Below are positions 15,424 to 22,988 of a stretch of DNA of 29,360 nt, piece by piece. The DNA comes from DATHRK01 sp035513295. GTDB lineage: Bacteria; Gemmatimonadota; Gemmatimonadetes; Longimicrobiales; RSA9. The notes under the pieces are model-generated. The model was given only the letters and a program-made list of their open reading frames with translations. It searched no databases and was not told the DNA's origin. The stretch lies in NCBI GenBank assembly GCA_035513295.1, contig DATKCH010000004.1, forward strand, positions 1-29,360. The letters run 5' to 3'. The position numbers and the translations under genes are program-made. The stretch's first letter is position 1. Each line of letters begins with the position of its first letter.

Positions 15424-17389
15424 GGAACCTGGCCATCAGTTCGCGCAGCCGGGAGGCCTGCTCGCCCAGCGCCTGCGCGGATTTCACGACTTCGCGTACC
15501 GCGCCCTGCGCCTGGCGAGCTCCCCGGCTCACGCTTTCGGTCGCCTCCACCACCAGCGCCCCGCCGCGCTTCTGCTCGGCCGTAGCCGCGAACACGGCCT
15601 GCGTCTGCCGGTTCATGTCCTCCACGGCGCGCACGATCTGCCGGCTCCCACCCGCCTGCTCGTTGGTCGCGAGACGGGTGCTCTCGGCCGATTCGCGAAT
15701 CAGGTCGGTCGCCGCCCTGACCTGCCCGGATGCCTCCACCTGATCGGTCACCGCCGTCCGGACGTCCTCCATGAGCTGCCGCGTACGGCCGGAGGAATCG
15801 ATGATCTTCTCGAGGGCGCGGCCCGCTTCCGACGCGAGCTCGGCGCCTTCCTCGGTGCGCTCGCTCAGCGCCCCGACCCCGGACACCACCCTCCCGGCGT
15901 CCCCGCGGATGCTCTCGATGTTTGCGGTGATCTCCTGCGCCGACTCGACCGCGCGCTCGGCCAGACGCCGGATCTCGCCCGCGACCACCGAGAACCCTCG
16001 GCCATGCTCGCCGGCCCGGGCGGCCTCGATCGAGGCGTTCAGGGCGAGCAGGTCCGTCCGGTCGGCGAGGTCCTCGATGAGCTCGGAAATCTCGCTGACC
16101 GCGCCGGTGCTGCGGTCCAGCCCCTCGATCATCTCGACGAGCGCGCCCATCTCGGTCTGGATCCTGCGCATGCCGTCGATGGTCCGTTGCACCGCCTGAC
16201 CGCCCTCCCGGGCGTCGGACTCGGCCCCGGCGGCCAGCCGGCGCGTCTCCTCCACGTTCCGGCCCACCTGTTCCGCGGACGCCGCCATTTCCTCCATCGT
16301 GACGGACGTCTCCTCCACCGCCGAGCCCAGCCGTTCCGCGTTCTCCGCCGTCGCCTCGATCGAGCGCCCCATCTGGGAGATCGAGCTGCTGGTCTGGTCC
16401 ACCGAGGTCGCGAGCGACGCGGCGCTCTCGGCCACCGTGGTGATCTGCGCCGCGATTTCCTCCATGGAGCTGGATGTGTCCTCGGCCGCGGCGACCTGCG
16501 CGTCCACGGTTTCGCTGAGCCTTTCCGATGACTCCTCGATCTGGCTCGCCGCGGCGACGACCTGGCCGGTCGTGGCGTTGATCTCTCCCACGAGCGCCGC
16601 GAGGTCGGTGGCCATACGGTTGAGCGTGCGCTGCAGAGTGCCCAGTTCGTCGCGGGCGCCGACCTCCATGCGCTCGGTCAGGTCGCCCTCCGACACGCGG
16701 CTGGCGAACCGCACGGCTTCGTTGAGGGGACCGGAGATGCGGTTGGCGAGCCAGAACGCGGTGATCGCCGCGACCACCGCCGCCAGGAGCAGCAAACCGA
16801 GCGAAACCCGGAAGATCCAGATGCGAGCCCGATCGAGATCGTCGCTCGCGGTCGCGACGTCCTGGGCCTGCTCCGACAGCACCCGTTCCAGCACCTCGCG
16901 CTGCTGCGCGGAAATCCGCATGTGCAGGTCGAAGTCGGTCTGCGCCAGGATCCGCTCGAGGGTGACGTCGGCGCCGCCGATCTGGCGACGCAGTGCGATG
17001 CCGGGCTCGACGACGTCGTTGCCGACCACGGCCGCGAAGGCCGCCACCGAATCCAGGCGCGCGAGTACCCCGGGCTTGTCCTCGGCGACCTCGCGGGCCG
17101 TCGCGAGATTCTGTTCGAGCCGGTCCGTAGCCTGGCGCAGGCTCTGGAGGGCCTCGTCCTCGCCCGTGATCATGAAATAGCGGAATTCTCCCACGCGGTC
17201 CGCGAGCGCGAGCCGGACGTTCTCGATCGACTTCAGCAGCCGGTCGGCGTCCTCGAACCGGTGCGTCCGGTCCTCGATCGTCCCGGTCTGCATCAGCACG
17301 ACCGCTACCGCGATCGCCAGCACCGCGAGGACGACGACGAAACCCGCCGTGATCTTCCAGAAGACCCTCAGGTCCTTGAACCACCCCAT
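15416..17389 (-). CDS. Methyl-accepting chemotaxis protein with periplasmic CHASE3-like sensor
   Basis: This 657-aa receptor has TM1 (about 12-33) and a periplasmic helical sensor (34-189) whose GEFRYFMITGEDEAL segment resembles CHASE3 domains. TM2 (190-214) and a HAMP domain (to about 267) follow, then a long cytoplasmic coiled coil. The signalling tip at 440-480 (LADRTDLLALNASIEAARAG and on) is typical and is where CheA and CheW bind. The C-terminus ends MARFRV with no NWETF-like docking peptide. The ligand is unknown. ATG 17389 overlaps the cheW stop (TGATG), with a GGAGAG ribosome site just upstream. It is the only receptor gene in the window. Confidence 0.94.
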   Translation of the reverse strand: MGWFKDLRVFWKITAGFVVVLAVLAIAVAVVLMQTGTIEDRTHRFEDADRLLKSIENVRLALADRVGEFRYFMITGEDEALQSLRQATDRLEQNLATAREVAEDKPGVLARLDSVAAFAAVVGNDVVEPGIALRRQIGGADVTLERILAQTDFDLHMRISAQQREVLERVLSEQAQDVATASDDLDRARIWIFRVSLGLLLLAAVVAAITAFWLANRISGPLNEAVRFASRVSEGDLTERMEVGARDELGTLQRTLNRMATDLAALVGEINATTGQVVAAASQIEESSERLSETVDAQVAAAEDTSSSMEEIAAQITTVAESAASLATSVDQTSSSISQMGRSIEATAENAERLGSAVEETSVTMEEMAASAEQVGRNVEETRRLAAGAESDAREGGQAVQRTIDGMRRIQTEMGALVEMIEGLDRSTGAVSEISELIEDLADRTDLLALNASIEAARAGEHGRGFSVVAGEIRRLAERAVESAQEITANIESIRGDAGRVVSGVGALSERTEEGAELASEAGRALEKIIDSSGRTRQLMEDVRTAVTDQVEASGQVRAATDLIRESAESTRLATNEQAGGSRQIVRAVEDMNRQTQAVFAATAEQKRGGALVVEATESVSRGARQAQGAVREVVKSAQALGEQASRLRELMARFRV

Positions 17390-17940
17390 CAGCTCTCCTT
17401 CACGAGCTCGTCGATGGCCAACAACCCATCCAACCGCAGGACGACGATGACGCGGCCCTCCGCCGGGGAGAACACTCCCGACGCCACTCCCTCCGGAAAG
17501 TCGGCCGCGGCGTCGGCGGGCAGAGGCTCGATCGCCTCCGCGCTGGAGACCTGGATCATGCCGACCACGTCGTCAGCCAGCAGGCCGATCCGCCCGGCCA
17601 CGCTCGGGGTCTCCACCGTGACGAGGCGTGGGGCGCCCACGGTGGGCCTGTTTCGGAGCCGCATTCCCAGATCGATCACGGGCACGATATCGCCCCGTAC
17701 CGCAGCGACTCCCGCGACCGAGGACGGCGCCAGCGGGACCTTCGTCACCGGCGGCACTTCGATCACCCCGCAGACGCAATCGACCGGCAGGGCGAACTCC
17801 GCTCCAGCCAGCCTCAGCAGGAGCATCTGCGGACCGGTCGGGCGCGCCGTTTCCGCCTCCGGGGCGGGGACCACCCCGAGGCCCTCGAGCTCGGGCCGGC
17901 CGCGATCCTCCGGGCCGCCCGTCGTCGGCCGATCAGCCAT
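17389..17940 (-). CDS. cheW: Coupling protein CheW
   Basis: This 183-aa protein has an unstructured, proline-rich N-terminal extension of about 35 residues. A CheW/SH3-like domain follows (LRLAGAEFALPVDCVCGVIE, VAGVAAVRGDIVPVIDLG, GLLADDVVGMIQV). It bridges the chemoreceptor tip to the CheA regulatory domain. ATG 17940 overlaps the cheA stop by 8 nt. The single CheW, single receptor and single CheA in one operon suggest a dedicated array rather than a hub fed by many receptors. Confidence 0.94.
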   Translation of the reverse strand: MADRPTTGGPEDRGRPELEGLGVVPAPEAETARPTGPQMLLLRLAGAEFALPVDCVCGVIEVPPVTKVPLAPSSVAGVAAVRGDIVPVIDLGMRLRNRPTVGAPRLVTVETPSVAGRIGLLADDVVGMIQVSSAEAIEPLPADAAADFPEGVASGVFSPAEGRVIVVLRLDGLLAIDELVKES

Positions 17941-19579
17941 GGAGCGCCCGCGCGCGCGCCGACCGGACGAGGGATGGCAGGTGCATGGCGTCCAGCAGCA
18001 GTACGACGTTTCCGTTCGGCATCACCGCCGCCCCCGAGACGCCCGCGATGGAGCCCAGGTACGCCGGGATTCCGCGCACGACGAGATCCTCCCGGTCGTG
18101 CAGCCGGGTCGCCGGGATCGCGATGGGGCCCCCGGGTCCGTTCGCCACGATCAGGTATCTGTGGTCAGCGCCATCCGCGCTCGCGCCGAAGGCCGGAGAG
18201 AGGGATCGCACCGGCACCATCACGCCGTTCAGCCGCACGAGCCCGGACCCCTCGCCCCCGGGATCGCCCCGCCTGACCGCCTCGATCACTTCGGCGGCGG
18301 GCAATGCAAGAGTCTCACCAGCGGCTTCGAAGACCACCGACGGTACGATCATGATGCGCAGGGGGAGCGTGATCGTGAAGCGCGTCCCGCCGTCCATGGG
18401 CTGCACGCGCAGGGATCCGTGCAGTTCGGTGACCGCGCGCCGGACGGCGTGCAGGCCCACTCCGCGTCCCGCCTCCTCGCCGGCGCTGTCGAGCGTCGTG
18501 AACTCGGGTCGCAGGATCGACTCGGTCAGCTCGAGCCGGGTCGCGGTCTCGCCCTCCGCGATCCAGCCCCTGGCCCGCGCCCCCCGCTCGATCGCCGCGA
18601 GGTCGAGGCCGCGTCCGTCGTCCTCCACCTCGATGCGCACCTTCTCGCCGTCCCGGCGCGCGCGCAGCGTGAGCAGGCCGTACGCGGGCTTGCCCGCGAG
18701 CGCCCGTTCGTCGGGCCCCTCGATGCCGTGCGCCACGGCATTGCGGACGAGGTGGAGGAGGGGTTCGGAGAGCGCGTCCACGGTCGATTTGTCGAGCTCG
18801 GTCTCCTCCCCATCTATCTCCACGCGCACCGACTTTCCCCCGCGCACGGCGAGATCCTTGGCCAGGGTGGGGAAGCGGCTCAGGAGGCGTCCGACCGGGA
18901 CGAGCCGCAGATCCATCACGGTTCGGCGGAGCTCGTCGATGACGACGTCCGACCGAGCCGCGTAGGCTTCGAGGGCGCGGCGCACACCGCACTCGTCGAG
19001 GCCCTCCCGGTAATCATCCATCAGCGTCCGGAGGGACGCGGTCGAGGAGATCAGGTCGCCCACCCCCGCCAGGAGCGCGTCCAGGCGGTGGAAGGGAACG
19101 CGGATCACCTCGTCCAATCTCGTAGCGGCGGCGATCCTTTCCAGGGGTGCCTCGTGGGCGATCCCGGCGCCGGTCCGATCCGGTCGCGGCTCCTCGCCGG
19201 GCCGGCCTCCACCTTCCAACGAAACCTCGTCCAGGGCGGCGACGGCGGCCTGCTCGTTTTCGGTGCCGGCCGCGACGGCCGCGGCCCGCAGCGAAGCCGC
19301 GGCCTGCACGAGCGCGGGCAGCCGGTCGGCCCAGGATTCCGGGGGTTCACCGACGATGTCTTCCAACTCGTGGACGAACGACGAAACGGCGTGGAAGCCC
19401 AGCATCCCGGCGTTCCCCTTGAGCGTGTGGAGGGCGCGTGCCAGCTCTTCGCGGCGCGCTTCGCCCAGCGTTCCCGTGCTCTCCACATCGGTGAGCGCCG
19501 CGTCGAGCACGTCGAGCTGCCCGCGCGCCTCGTCGCGGAACTCCCCGTGCAGACTGCTGGGATCGAACTTCCGGGACAC
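17933..19579 (-). CDS. cheA: Chemosensory histidine kinase CheA
   Basis: With GTG 19579 (AAGGAG five to six bases upstream) the protein is 548 aa, short for CheA. An Hpt (P1) domain carries phospho-His51 (ALHTLKGNAG). A 40-residue linker rich in Gly/Pro/Glu stands where a CheY/CheB-binding P2 domain would be. Next come the dimerisation helices, the HATPase (N box HLVRNAVAHG about 276-285, G1 EDDGRGL 319-325, G2 GRGVGLHAV 371-379) and a C-terminal CheW-like P5 domain. It autophosphorylates in response to the receptor and passes phosphate to CheB and probably to the receiver-kinase hybrid. A frame extending to 19744 lies upstream but is shadow sequence. It heads the operon behind the promoter candidate at 19636-19665. 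Confidence 0.95.
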   Translation of the reverse strand: MSRKFDPSSLHGEFRDEARGQLDVLDAALTDVESTGTLGEARREELARALHTLKGNAGMLGFHAVSSFVHELEDIVGEPPESWADRLPALVQAAASLRAAAVAAGTENEQAAVAALDEVSLEGGGRPGEEPRPDRTGAGIAHEAPLERIAAATRLDEVIRVPFHRLDALLAGVGDLISSTASLRTLMDDYREGLDECGVRRALEAYAARSDVVIDELRRTVMDLRLVPVGRLLSRFPTLAKDLAVRGGKSVRVEIDGEETELDKSTVDALSEPLLHLVRNAVAHGIEGPDERALAGKPAYGLLTLRARRDGEKVRIEVEDDGRGLDLAAIERGARARGWIAEGETATRLELTESILRPEFTTLDSAGEEAGRGVGLHAVRRAVTELHGSLRVQPMDGGTRFTITLPLRIMIVPSVVFEAAGETLALPAAEVIEAVRRGDPGGEGSGLVRLNGVMVPVRSLSPAFGASADGADHRYLIVANGPGGPIAIPATRLHDREDLVVRGIPAYLGSIAGVSGAAVMPNGNVVLLLDAMHLPSLVRSARARALHG

Positions 19580-19635
19580 GACTCTCCTTCCGGGGCGACC
19601 GGGGACCGCACGCCGAAACACCAGGGTGGCGCAAA

Positions 19636-19665
19636 ATCCTACGCCGGGCGGTCGCCGAGCGGCAA
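19636..19665 (-). promoter_or_regulatory. Candidate promoter of the chemosensory operon
   Basis: On the minus strand TTGCCG (19660-19665) and TAGGAT (19636-19641) are spaced 18 bases apart, about 57 bases before the cheA GTG. The match is moderate. I looked for sigma54 (GG-N10-GC) and flagellar sigma28 patterns here and found none that fit. Confidence 0.4.
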
Positions 19666-19782
19666 GCCGGTGCGGTGCCGTATGTTTCCCGCCGTGACCC
19701 CGATGCGGCAAAGCCCCGGCCAGGCCGAATGGCCCGCCCCCCACTCCCGCCAGCGCGCGCCCTTGCGAGACGGATGTGCTCT

Positions 19783-20379
19783 ATGAGTCCGCGAGGGGAC
19801 CCGTCGGTCGCGGTCATCCGCTACCGGCGTCCCGGTCGGGCGCCGGAGACGTTCCGGCAGGGGATCGTGCATCGCGAGCCGGGGGCGATCGTCACGTTCC
19901 TGGCCGCCGCCGCCCGGTCGAGTCCCCTGGTGCTCGGCGACCGGGTGGTGCTGCAGGACGGCTCCCCGATCGTCTGGCTCACCGTACCGGGCGCCGGCTA
20001 CGACGTGGGCCGCTTCCACACCCGCGACGGCGCGTTCACGGGGTACCACACCAACATCCTGACGCCGCCGGAGTTCGCGGGTCCGTGCGAGTGGTCCACC
20101 ACGGATCTGATCCTGGACGTCTGGCAGGCCGTGGAGGGACCCGCGCGACTCGTGGATGAGGAGGATTTCCTCGAGGCCGTCGAGCGCGGCCTTCTGGACG
20201 AGTCCCTGGCGCGCGCCGCGCGCGCCGAGGCCGGTCGGATCCTGCGCGCCGCCGGCAGGGGGGACTGGCCTCCCGCGCCGATCCGCGAATGGACGTTGGC
20301 GCGCGTGCGGTCGGTGATCGGAGAAGGCGCGAGCGGGCCTCGGCCGCCTCCGGATCGCGAGGCGCGCGCGGAACGTTGA
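19783..20379 (+). CDS. DUF402-domain protein
   Basis: This 198-aa protein matches the DUF402 pattern: YDVGRFHTRDGAFTGYHTNI, then DLILDVWQAVEG and LVDEEDFLEAVERGLL. Characterised DUF402 members include metal-dependent nucleoside di/triphosphate phosphatases (NtdP) and FomD; others fuse to RNA-binding domains. I infer a metal-dependent phosphohydrolase-like role without knowing the substrate. The start is either ATG 19783 or ATG 19774, neither with a strong ribosome site. It diverges from cheA. About 200 bases separate the two genes and hold the cheA promoter candidate and nothing else I can identify. Confidence 0.78.
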   Translation: MSPRGDPSVAVIRYRRPGRAPETFRQGIVHREPGAIVTFLAAAARSSPLVLGDRVVLQDGSPIVWLTVPGAGYDVGRFHTRDGAFTGYHTNILTPPEFAGPCEWSTTDLILDVWQAVEGPARLVDEEDFLEAVERGLLDESLARAARAEAGRILRAAGRGDWPPAPIREWTLARVRSVIGEGASGPRPPPDREARAER

Positions 20380-20440
20380 CGGGGCGGCGGGCGTAAGGGG
20401 CTACCGCAAACTTGCCCGGAGACCACGGATTCGGATCTCG

Positions 20441-21142
20441 ATGATCGACACGCGGCGCCGAGCTGGCGCGCCCCCGGCCCGGCGCGCCGCCCCTGCGCTC
20501 CTGCTCGCGACGCTGGCCGCGACCTCGCTGGCGGCGCAGGACGACGCCGTCACCAGACGAGCCTCGGATGCGCGCGTCAAGGGCGCCGAGGACGCGCCCG
20601 TGACGGTGTTCGAGCTGGCGGACTTCGAGTGCCCGTTCTGCCGCCGCTTCACCGACGAGGTCCTGCCTCAGCTCGACAGCGCCTACATCGCGACCGGCAA
20701 GGTGCGCTGGGTCTACGTGAACTACCCGCTGCCCAACCACCCGCGCGCCTGGGCCGCCGCCGAGGCGGCGATGTGCGTCGGCTCGGCGGAAGGCGATTTC
20801 TGGCGGGCGCACGACGCGCTCTTCGTCCGACAGGAGGAATGGGCCCGCGGCGCGGACCCGGGCGCGGTGTTCGCCGCGATCGCCGGCGAAGCGGGGGCGG
20901 ACGCCGAGCAGTGGCGGCGCTGCGTGGAAGAGGACCTGGTCGCCCCCGTGCTGGTCCAGGACCTGATGTCGGCGGCCCAGACCGGCGCCACCGGGACGCC
21001 CGCGTTCGTCATCGACCAGCGCGAGCTGTTCGTGGGCATCCGGCCCTTCGAGGACTGGGTGCCGGTGCTCGAAGCCGCACTCGAGAGGGCGGCCGCGGAG
21101 GGCGAGGAGGGCGAGGAGGGCGCCGGCGAACCCGGAGGATGA
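20441..21142 (+). CDS. Periplasmic DsbA-family thiol oxidoreductase
   Basis: This 233-aa protein has a signal peptide (about 1-32, ending SLAAQ) and a thioredoxin fold with active-site CPFC (Cys64, Cys67, in DFECPFCRRF), an inserted helical domain and a cis-proline loop TGTPAF. This is the DsbA/DsbG-like group that introduces or isomerises disulfides in exported proteins. The C-terminus ends in an acidic repeat of Glu-Gly. ATG 20441 has no strong ribosome site. It converges on the second DsbA-like operon with a 40-bp gap. Confidence 0.9.
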   Translation: MIDTRRRAGAPPARRAAPALLLATLAATSLAAQDDAVTRRASDARVKGAEDAPVTVFELADFECPFCRRFTDEVLPQLDSAYIATGKVRWVYVNYPLPNHPRAWAAAEAAMCVGSAEGDFWRAHDALFVRQEEWARGADPGAVFAAIAGEAGADAEQWRRCVEEDLVAPVLVQDLMSAAQTGATGTPAFVIDQRELFVGIRPFEDWVPVLEAALERAAAEGEEGEEGAGEPGG

Positions 21143-21165
21143 CGGTCCCGGGTGGCGCCGAGCTC

Positions 21166-21183
21166 GCGGCGGGTATCCGCCGC
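21166..21183. terminator. Hairpin between two convergent genes
   Basis: GCGGCGG-GTAT-CCGCCGC is a perfect 7-bp stem with a four-base loop, located between the stop of the plus-strand DsbA-like gene (21142) and the stop of the minus-strand 67-aa gene (21183-21185). Its position suits a bidirectional terminator, but neither side has a T tract. Confidence 0.35.
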
Positions 21184-21386
21184 TACTCTTCCGACTCTAC
21201 GGCGTAGGCCGCGACCAGCCGGCGACCGTCCACGTAGAGGCGCGACAGCACTTCCTCCTCCTCGCGCAGCACGTCGATGATGCGCTCCCGGCGAGCAAGC
21301 AGCGCCGCGGGAAGCGTCACCTCCAGCTCGTGGAACGACCCCCTGTCCGCGAAAACGAGACGGACGGGGACCTTCTCGCCGCTCAC
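21183..21386 (-). CDS. Small unknown protein, 67 aa
   Basis: This short acidic protein (begins MSGEKVPVRLVFADRGSF) has a beta-strand-rich first half and a charged helix LLARRERIIDVLREEEEVL. No signal or membrane segment is present. I do not recognise it. GTG 21386 overlaps the stop of the upstream DsbA-like gene by 4 nt (GTGA), the main evidence that it is a real translated gene. A longer frame to 21848 is antisense/out-of-frame shadow of the DsbA-like gene. Confidence 0.65.
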   Translation of the reverse strand: MSGEKVPVRLVFADRGSFHELEVTLPAALLARRERIIDVLREEEEVLSRLYVDGRRLVAAYAVESEE

Positions 21387-22105
21387 GATCCGGCGCGGCC
21401 CAGAGCGGCGTCGATCAGCTGGCCGACGCCGTCGGACGTGGTGGCCTGCACCCTGCTGCCGTTGACGAAAACGGTCGGCGTCGCGTTCACGCGCAGCTCC
21501 TGGCCCAGCCTCGCGCTCGCGCTGACCTCGACGGTGAAGCGGTCGCTCTTCAGGCAGGACTCGAAGCTTCCGGAATCCAGGCCGAGCAGTCCGGCGTAAT
21601 CGAGGAACAGGTCCGTCGCCCTTCGTGCCGACGACCACTCGGCCTGACGGCCGAAGAGCACGTCGTGGTAGTCCCAGTACCGGTCCTGGTCGCCGGCGCA
21701 GCGCGCCGCCCGGGCAGCGAGGACCGCGTGCTGGTGGATGCTCGTAAGGGGGAAGTCGTATAACGTCAGCCGGGCCAGCCCGGTGTCGATGTACTCCTCC
21801 TCGAGCCCGGGCAGCACGTTCCTGGCGAACGCTCCGCAGCCCCCACACTGGTAGTCGGCGAACTCGACGATCTGCACGGGCGCGTCAGGGTCGCCCTTCG
21901 TGATCCCCTGAGCCTGCTCGATCAGCGTCCGGGCGTCGGGCGCCTCGTCCTGGGCGAACTCGACCATCTCGGTGGACGCCCCGTCGCGGCCCAACAGCGC
22001 CCACGCGAGCGCGAGCACGCCCACGACGGCGACCACCGCGAGGATGAGCTTCGGCCCGTCGGTCCGGGCCTCCCGTTCGTGGCGCTCGCGCCGGTTCCTG
22101 CTCAC
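21383..22105 (-). CDS. Membrane-anchored DsbA-family thiol oxidoreductase
   Basis: This 240-aa protein has a basic N-terminus and one membrane helix (about 19-39) that probably serves as an uncleaved anchor. The periplasmic thioredoxin-fold domain has CGGC (Cys87, Cys90, in DYQCGGCGAF) and a cis-proline NATPTVFVNG. It also has two further cysteines. CGGC is common in the BdbD/DsbA-like group in high-GC bacteria. The GTG start at 22105 has GAGGAGG four bases upstream. It is followed by an overlapping 67-aa gene. The plus-strand neighbour is a second DsbA-like protein, so two thiol-redox proteins face each other. Confidence 0.9.
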   Translation of the reverse strand: MSRNRRERHEREARTDGPKLILAVVAVVGVLALAWALLGRDGASTEMVEFAQDEAPDARTLIEQAQGITKGDPDAPVQIVEFADYQCGGCGAFARNVLPGLEEEYIDTGLARLTLYDFPLTSIHQHAVLAARAARCAGDQDRYWDYHDVLFGRQAEWSSARRATDLFLDYAGLLGLDSGSFESCLKSDRFTVEVSASARLGQELRVNATPTVFVNGSRVQATTSDGVGQLIDAALGRAGS

Positions 22106-22289
22106 GCAACCTCCTCGATCGACGTGTTCGACGCCGGCCCGAGCGGCCCGGGCGGCGGTCCCTACGCGTGTGTGGCAGCGGGAACACTACTGCCCGGCCT
22201 ACGGCCCCGAAAGCGCCGCGGCGGCGCGACACGCTCACGCGGCGCGCGGGGAGCCGCCGCGCGGGGACGGCGGGCGGCGGGCGGCGGGC
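22106..22289. other. GC-rich intergenic stretch with simple GCC/GGC runs
   Basis: These 184 bases between the HAD gene stop and the DsbA-like gene start are dominated by short repeats such as gcgggcggcgggcggcggg and several small inverted repeats. I looked for tRNA, small RNA and promoter patterns and found none convincing. A promoter for the DsbA-like gene may be hidden here. Confidence 0.4.
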
Positions 22290-22988
22290 TCAGCCGAGGA
22301 TCGCCGCCAGCGCTCCGGGCGTGTCTTCGAAGTTCTCGAGTACCACGTCCGCGCCGGCGGCCCGGAGCGATCGCACGCCATAGCGGCCGGTCGCGACCGC
22401 CACCGTGCGAGCCCCCGCGTGGACCCCGCACTCGACGTCGCGGGGCGTGTCACCCACGACCACGACCCTTCCGGGGCGGTGGCCGAACGCCAGCGCGCGG
22501 CGTAACGCGAAGGGCGTCAGATCGGGCCTGTGCGCGGAATCTGACCCGAAGGCGCCGAACGCGAACCGCCCCCCCAGACCAGCTGCGTCGAGCTTGAGCC
22601 GCGCCCCGGGCTCGACGTTGCCGGTCAACAGCCCGAGGGCGCAGCCCGGCCGGAGCGCCAGCGCGTCGAGGAGAGACGTCACCCCGGGCAGCGGGTACGG
22701 GCGGGCGGCGGGGTCGCGCAGGCCTTCTTCGAGCAGCGACAGGTAGCGTGCGAGCACGCGGTCCAGCCCCGCACGAATGCGCTCGGCCGGCACCCCGGCC
22801 AGCGCGAGGACCTCCCGCACGATCTGCGGATCGGTCTTGCCCGCGAATTCGTGCGCGTCCACCGTACCCGCGGTCCCGAAGACCTCCAGCAGCGAGGCGC
22901 GGAACACACGGCGGGGGAGATCGCCCGCGTGCAGGAGGGTGCCATCGATGTCGAACAGCACGACGCGGGAACCGTCCGAACCCGTCAC
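22290..22988 (-). CDS. HAD-superfamily hydrolase (phosphoglycolate phosphatase-like)
   Basis: This 232-aa protein has HAD motif I DIDGTLL (Asp13, Asp15), a helical cap domain, motif II LLTGNVEP and motif IV VVVGDTPRDVECG. The motif III position reads HRPDLTP, where a lysine is more usual. Members are Mg-dependent phosphatases of small phosphate esters or similar compounds; a Gph-like or phosphonatase-like substrate is possible but unproven. GTG 22988 has GAGGAGG about nine bases upstream; GTG 22961 is an alternative just before motif I. Its 5' end lies against or overlaps the divergent mtgA. Confidence 0.85.
   Translation of the reverse strand: MTGSDGSRVVLFDIDGTLLHAGDLPRRVFRASLLEVFGTAGTVDAHEFAGKTDPQIVREVLALAGVPAERIRAGLDRVLARYLSLLEEGLRDPAARPYPLPGVTSLLDALALRPGCALGLLTGNVEPGARLKLDAAGLGGRFAFGAFGSDSAHRPDLTPFALRRALAFGHRPGRVVVVGDTPRDVECGVHAGARTVAVATGRYGVRSLRAAGADVVLENFEDTPGALAAILG

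Noticed and set aside
16922..19786. 954-codon open frame on the plus strand
   Set aside because: It is antisense to mcp, cheW and cheA, arises from high GC at third positions, and its translation is low-complexity without any motif.
22106..22289. Possible tRNA or small RNA in a GC-rich gap
   Set aside because: No cloverleaf, T-loop (GGTTCGAATCC-like) or other RNA motif could be found.
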